Origin: Lysobacterales bacterium | Lineage (GTDB): Bacteria > Pseudomonadota > Gammaproteobacteria > Xanthomonadales > SZUA-36 | DNA length: 64,000 nucleotides | NCBI GenBank assembly: GCA_021648125.1 | Contig: JAKITK010000001.1 | Location: forward strand, 1-64,000 | Reading direction: 5' to 3' | Shown: positions 62,073 to 64,000 of the stretch, one piece after another | Layout: the number at the start of each line of letters is the position of its first letter | Numbering within the stretch: the first letter of the stretch is position 1 | Program-made: the position numbers and the translations under genes | The notes under the pieces: model-generated | Told to the model about the DNA's origin: nothing | What the model saw: the letters and a program-made list of their open reading frames with translations, nothing else | Database searches by the model: none

Positions 62073-63104
62073 ATGAAACCAATTAAAACTGATGTCCTAA
62101 TTATCGGTGCCGGCCCGGTTGGCCTCTTCCAGGTTTTCGAACTCGGCTTGCTCGATATTAAAGCCCATGTCATTGATGCCCTGCCACAGGTTGGCGGGCA
62201 ATGTGCTGAACTTTACCCGGAAAAACCAATTTATGATATTCCGGCTTACCCGCAAATTGGGGCGCAGGAACTGATAGAAAAATTACTCTTGCAGATTGCC
62301 CCGTTCAAGCCTGAATTCCACCTACAACAAATGGTCAACGCCGTTGAAAGACAAGAGGATCAACGCTTTTTGGTTACCACTAGCACCGGCACACAATTTA
62401 ATTGTGCTGCAATCATTATTGCTGCCGGACTCGGGCCCTTCCAGCCACGGCGCTTACGTATTGTGCAAGCTGACCAGTTTGAGGGCTCACAAATCAACTA
62501 TAAAGTCGGTGACAAATCCGCCTTTGCTGGTAAAAAATTAGCAATTCTCGGTGGTGGTGACTCAGCCCTGGATTGGGTTTTGGAGCTCGCAACAGAAACC
62601 GAGCATATATCTCTCATCCACAGGCGTGCAGAATACCGGGCTCAGCCTACCTCAGTGAATAAAATGCGTTCTTTGGTTAGCGAAGGCAAGGTCAATGAAT
62701 ACTGCGCCCATGTATCGGGGCTTGAAACTACCGATCAACGCCTCAGCAAGCTGAATTTACAATTCATGGATGGCGAAAAACAAACGCTGAATATCGACTC
62801 GGTATTGGTGTTCTGGGGGCTTTCACCAAATCTTGGCCCGATTGCAAATTGGGGGCTGGAGTTAGAAAAGCGGCAACTACCCGTTGACACCGAAAAATTT
62901 CAAACCAGCGAGGCCGGTATTTATGCCGTCGGTGATATCAACACTTATCCCGGAAAGAAAAAACTGATCCTCAGTGGTTTCCACGAAACCGCCTTGGCTG
63001 CCTTTGCGATCAAGTCCTACCTAGAGCCTGGCAAGAGAGTTAATCTGCAATACACCACCACAAGTGCGCTTATGCAGCAACGATTAGGGGTAAACAAGAC
63101 CTAA
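62073..63104 (+). CDS. Ferredoxin-NADP reductase, thioredoxin-reductase-like type
   Basis: 343 residues. Flavoprotein resembling thioredoxin reductase but without a CxxC redox pair, the mark of the type 2 ferredoxin--NADP reductases. FAD loop DVLIIGAGPVGLFQVFELG, VIDALPQVGGQCAELYPEKPIYDIPAYP, NADP loop LAILGGGDSALDWVLELA, RRAEYRAQ, and YAVGDINTYPGKKKLILSGFHETALAA. It passes electrons between NADPH and ferredoxin or flavodoxin. It is followed after 60 bp by the candidate small RNA and terminator. Confidence 0.92.
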   Translation: MKPIKTDVLIIGAGPVGLFQVFELGLLDIKAHVIDALPQVGGQCAELYPEKPIYDIPAYPQIGAQELIEKLLLQIAPFKPEFHLQQMVNAVERQEDQRFLVTTSTGTQFNCAAIIIAAGLGPFQPRRLRIVQADQFEGSQINYKVGDKSAFAGKKLAILGGGDSALDWVLELATETEHISLIHRRAEYRAQPTSVNKMRSLVSEGKVNEYCAHVSGLETTDQRLSKLNLQFMDGEKQTLNIDSVLVFWGLSPNLGPIANWGLELEKRQLPVDTEKFQTSEAGIYAVGDINTYPGKKKLILSGFHETALAAFAIKSYLEPGKRVNLQYTTTSALMQQRLGVNKT

Positions 63105-63130
63105 CAAGAACTAGTTTATTGAGAAACAAC

Positions 63131-63158
63131 TTGAAATTTTTTCAAAACCTACTATTAT
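63131..63158 (+). promoter_or_regulatory. Promoter of the candidate small RNA
   Basis: TTGAAA (63131-63136), a 16-bp spacer and TATTAT (63153-63158). The expected start of transcription is near 63165, where the first stem of the RNA begins. Confidence 0.6.
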
Positions 63159-63164
63159 TAATGG

Positions 63165-63237
63165 TATGCGGTTCATCGCACAGGTTCCCCCCCTTTTCTG
63201 TGTAATGATCTCATCATGCAGATGAACCGCATTTTTT
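63165..63237 (+). ncRNA. Candidate small RNA with three-way junction and C-rich loop
   Basis: About 73 nt. ATGCGGTTCATC (63166-63177) pairs perfectly with GATGAACCGCAT (63221-63232), followed by TTTTTT. Inside it are two further hairpins: CACAG (63179-63183) with CTGTG (63198-63202), enclosing the C/U-rich loop GTTCCCCCCCTTTT, and ATGAT (63205-63209) with ATCAT (63213-63217). The outer stem with T run is a terminator on the plus strand only. A promoter is placed just upstream. It could also simply be an unusually elaborate terminator for the preceding reductase gene. Confidence 0.55.
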
Positions 63238-63292
63238 AAATTATTTACAGCCTAGGTAATTTACTCTTATCACCCTAGAGTCATAAAATTAA

Positions 63293-64000
63293 TCACATAT
63301 TTCGCCGGTACTCACCACCAACAGAGTACAGTGTGTTCGACATTTGCCCTAACGAACAAGATCTGGCAACTTCCATCAGCATAGCAAAAGTATTTTCTCG
63401 CTGGCGTGCGGTTTGCGCCAAAGCATCCAACAACGCCTCACTGTCAGCCTGATTCACTGCCCTGAACGCTTCAACCGCAGAAACTTGCGCATTCTTTTCA
63501 GCAGTTGTAGACCGGGCCAACTCTACAGGTTCAGCCGCTGGCTTGTCAGCGTTCGCATCTAGAAATGTATTTACGCCGACAATCGGCAAGCTACCGTCAT
63601 GTTTTTTGTGTTCATACAGCATCGACTCTTCTTGAATCTTGCCGCGTTGATACATGGTATCCATAGCGCCCAAAACACCACCCCGATCGGAGATTCGCTC
63701 AAACTCAGCATATACCGCTTCTTCTACCAGCTCGGTTAGCTCTTCAATAATAAAGCTACCCTGAAGTGAGTTTTCACAAACATTCAAACCCAGCTCACGG
63801 TTAATAATTAATTGAATGGCGACCGCCCGACGCACAGACTCTTCAGTTGGCGTGGTAATGGCTTCATCATAGGCATTGGTGTGCAGGCTATTGCAGTTAT
63901 CATAAAGTGCATAGAGTGCCTGTAAGGTTGTGCGGATGTCATTAAACTGAATTTCTTGGGCATGCAGGGAACGACCTGAGGTTTGAATATGGTATTTGAG
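63293..64000 (-). CDS. icmF: Isobutyryl-CoA mutase-type fused acyl-CoA mutase (C-terminal part, cut by window)
   Basis: The frame is open to the right edge and continues outside the window; the GTG at 63835 is internal. It reads [71 protein letters not shown] and [41 protein letters not shown], which are the C-terminal barrel segments of the methylmalonyl-CoA mutase superfamily. The spelling of these segments and the VGVNTFL ending match IcmF, the fusion of a cobalamin domain, a G-protein chaperone and the substrate barrel; only the barrel is seen, so a plain mutase cannot be excluded. It isomerises isobutyryl-CoA and butyryl-CoA and needs adenosylcobalamin. Confidence 0.85.
   Translation of the reverse strand, partial: LKYHIQTSGRSLHAQEIQFNDIRTTLQALYALYDNCNSLHTNAYDEAITTPTEESVRRAVAIQLIINRELGLNVCENSLQGSFIIEELTELVEEAVYAEFERISDRGGVLGAMDTMYQRGKIQEESMLYEHKKHDGSLPIVGVNTFLDANADKPAAEPVELARSTTAEKNAQVSAVEAFRAVNQADSEALLDALAQTARQRENTFAMLMEVARSCSLGQMSNTLYSVGGEYRRNM

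Overview
The window is a piece of chromosome from a Gammaproteobacterium, most likely an aquatic or marine relative of Pseudomonadales/Cellvibrionales. This rests on Gram-negative envelope genes (lpxH, a TonB-like protein, lipoproteins), a complete 2-oxoglutarate dehydrogenase operon, a very large NAD-type glutamate dehydrogenase, an IcmF-type acyl-CoA mutase, GyrA with Thr83 as in pseudomonads, and an mtnA remnant in front of gyrA, which matches the Pseudomonas order mtnA-gyrA. Both ends cut genes: murB lacks its start on the left and icmF lacks its start on the right.

Layout. 1-4.5 kb: murB, an M28 peptidase lipoprotein, a Nudix hydrolase and convergent glutaryl-CoA dehydrogenase. 5-12.4 kb: two very large secreted proteins facing each other, a zinc metalloprotease and a lamin-tail-repeat exonuclease/phosphatase with an IPTL-CTERM sorting tail. 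12.8-21.9 kb: a cytosolic 5'-nucleotidase, then a minus-strand run acyl-CoA dehydrogenase, NAD-glutamate dehydrogenase, NAD kinase, and an ArsR-methyltransferase fusion. 21.9-24.6 kb: an AT-rich accessory patch with an orphan ParE-like toxin, a MITE nested in another repeat, and a type II restriction-modification pair. 24.6-31.5 kb: DUF2058 protein, UDP-glucuronate decarboxylase, FKBP isomerase, fused ATP sulfurylase/APS kinase and a GntR-controlled ABC exporter whose stop codon abuts a palindromic MITE. 31.9-39.8 kb: a second accessory region with decayed sugar genes, a glycosyltransferase, an amidohydrolase, a spondin-domain protein, a four-gene mercury-resistance-like operon without mercuric reductase, and a chimeric pseudogene. 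39.8-64 kb: mostly core genes (tnaA, fumC, purB, roxA, sucAB-lpd, gyrA, ppiA, lpxH, ung, ferredoxin-NADP reductase, icmF).

Metabolically the window leans to amino-acid and acyl-CoA catabolism feeding the TCA cycle: tryptophanase, glutaryl-CoA dehydrogenase, short-chain acyl-CoA dehydrogenase, NAD-glutamate dehydrogenase, IcmF, fumarase and 2-oxoglutarate dehydrogenase. Secreted peptidases and a secreted nuclease suggest use of external protein and nucleic acid.

The observations most worth following are a compact candidate small RNA at 63165-63237 with its own promoter, three-way-junction fold, C-rich loop and terminator; a textbook MerR-type 20-bp-spacer promoter in front of the metal operon (37322-37353); two MITE-like elements with apparent target duplications; the mtnA remnant before gyrA; and a tnaA fragment duplicated and joined to a broken S41 peptidase. 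No rRNA, tRNA or CRISPR array was seen. All calls come from reading the sequence; no database search was run.
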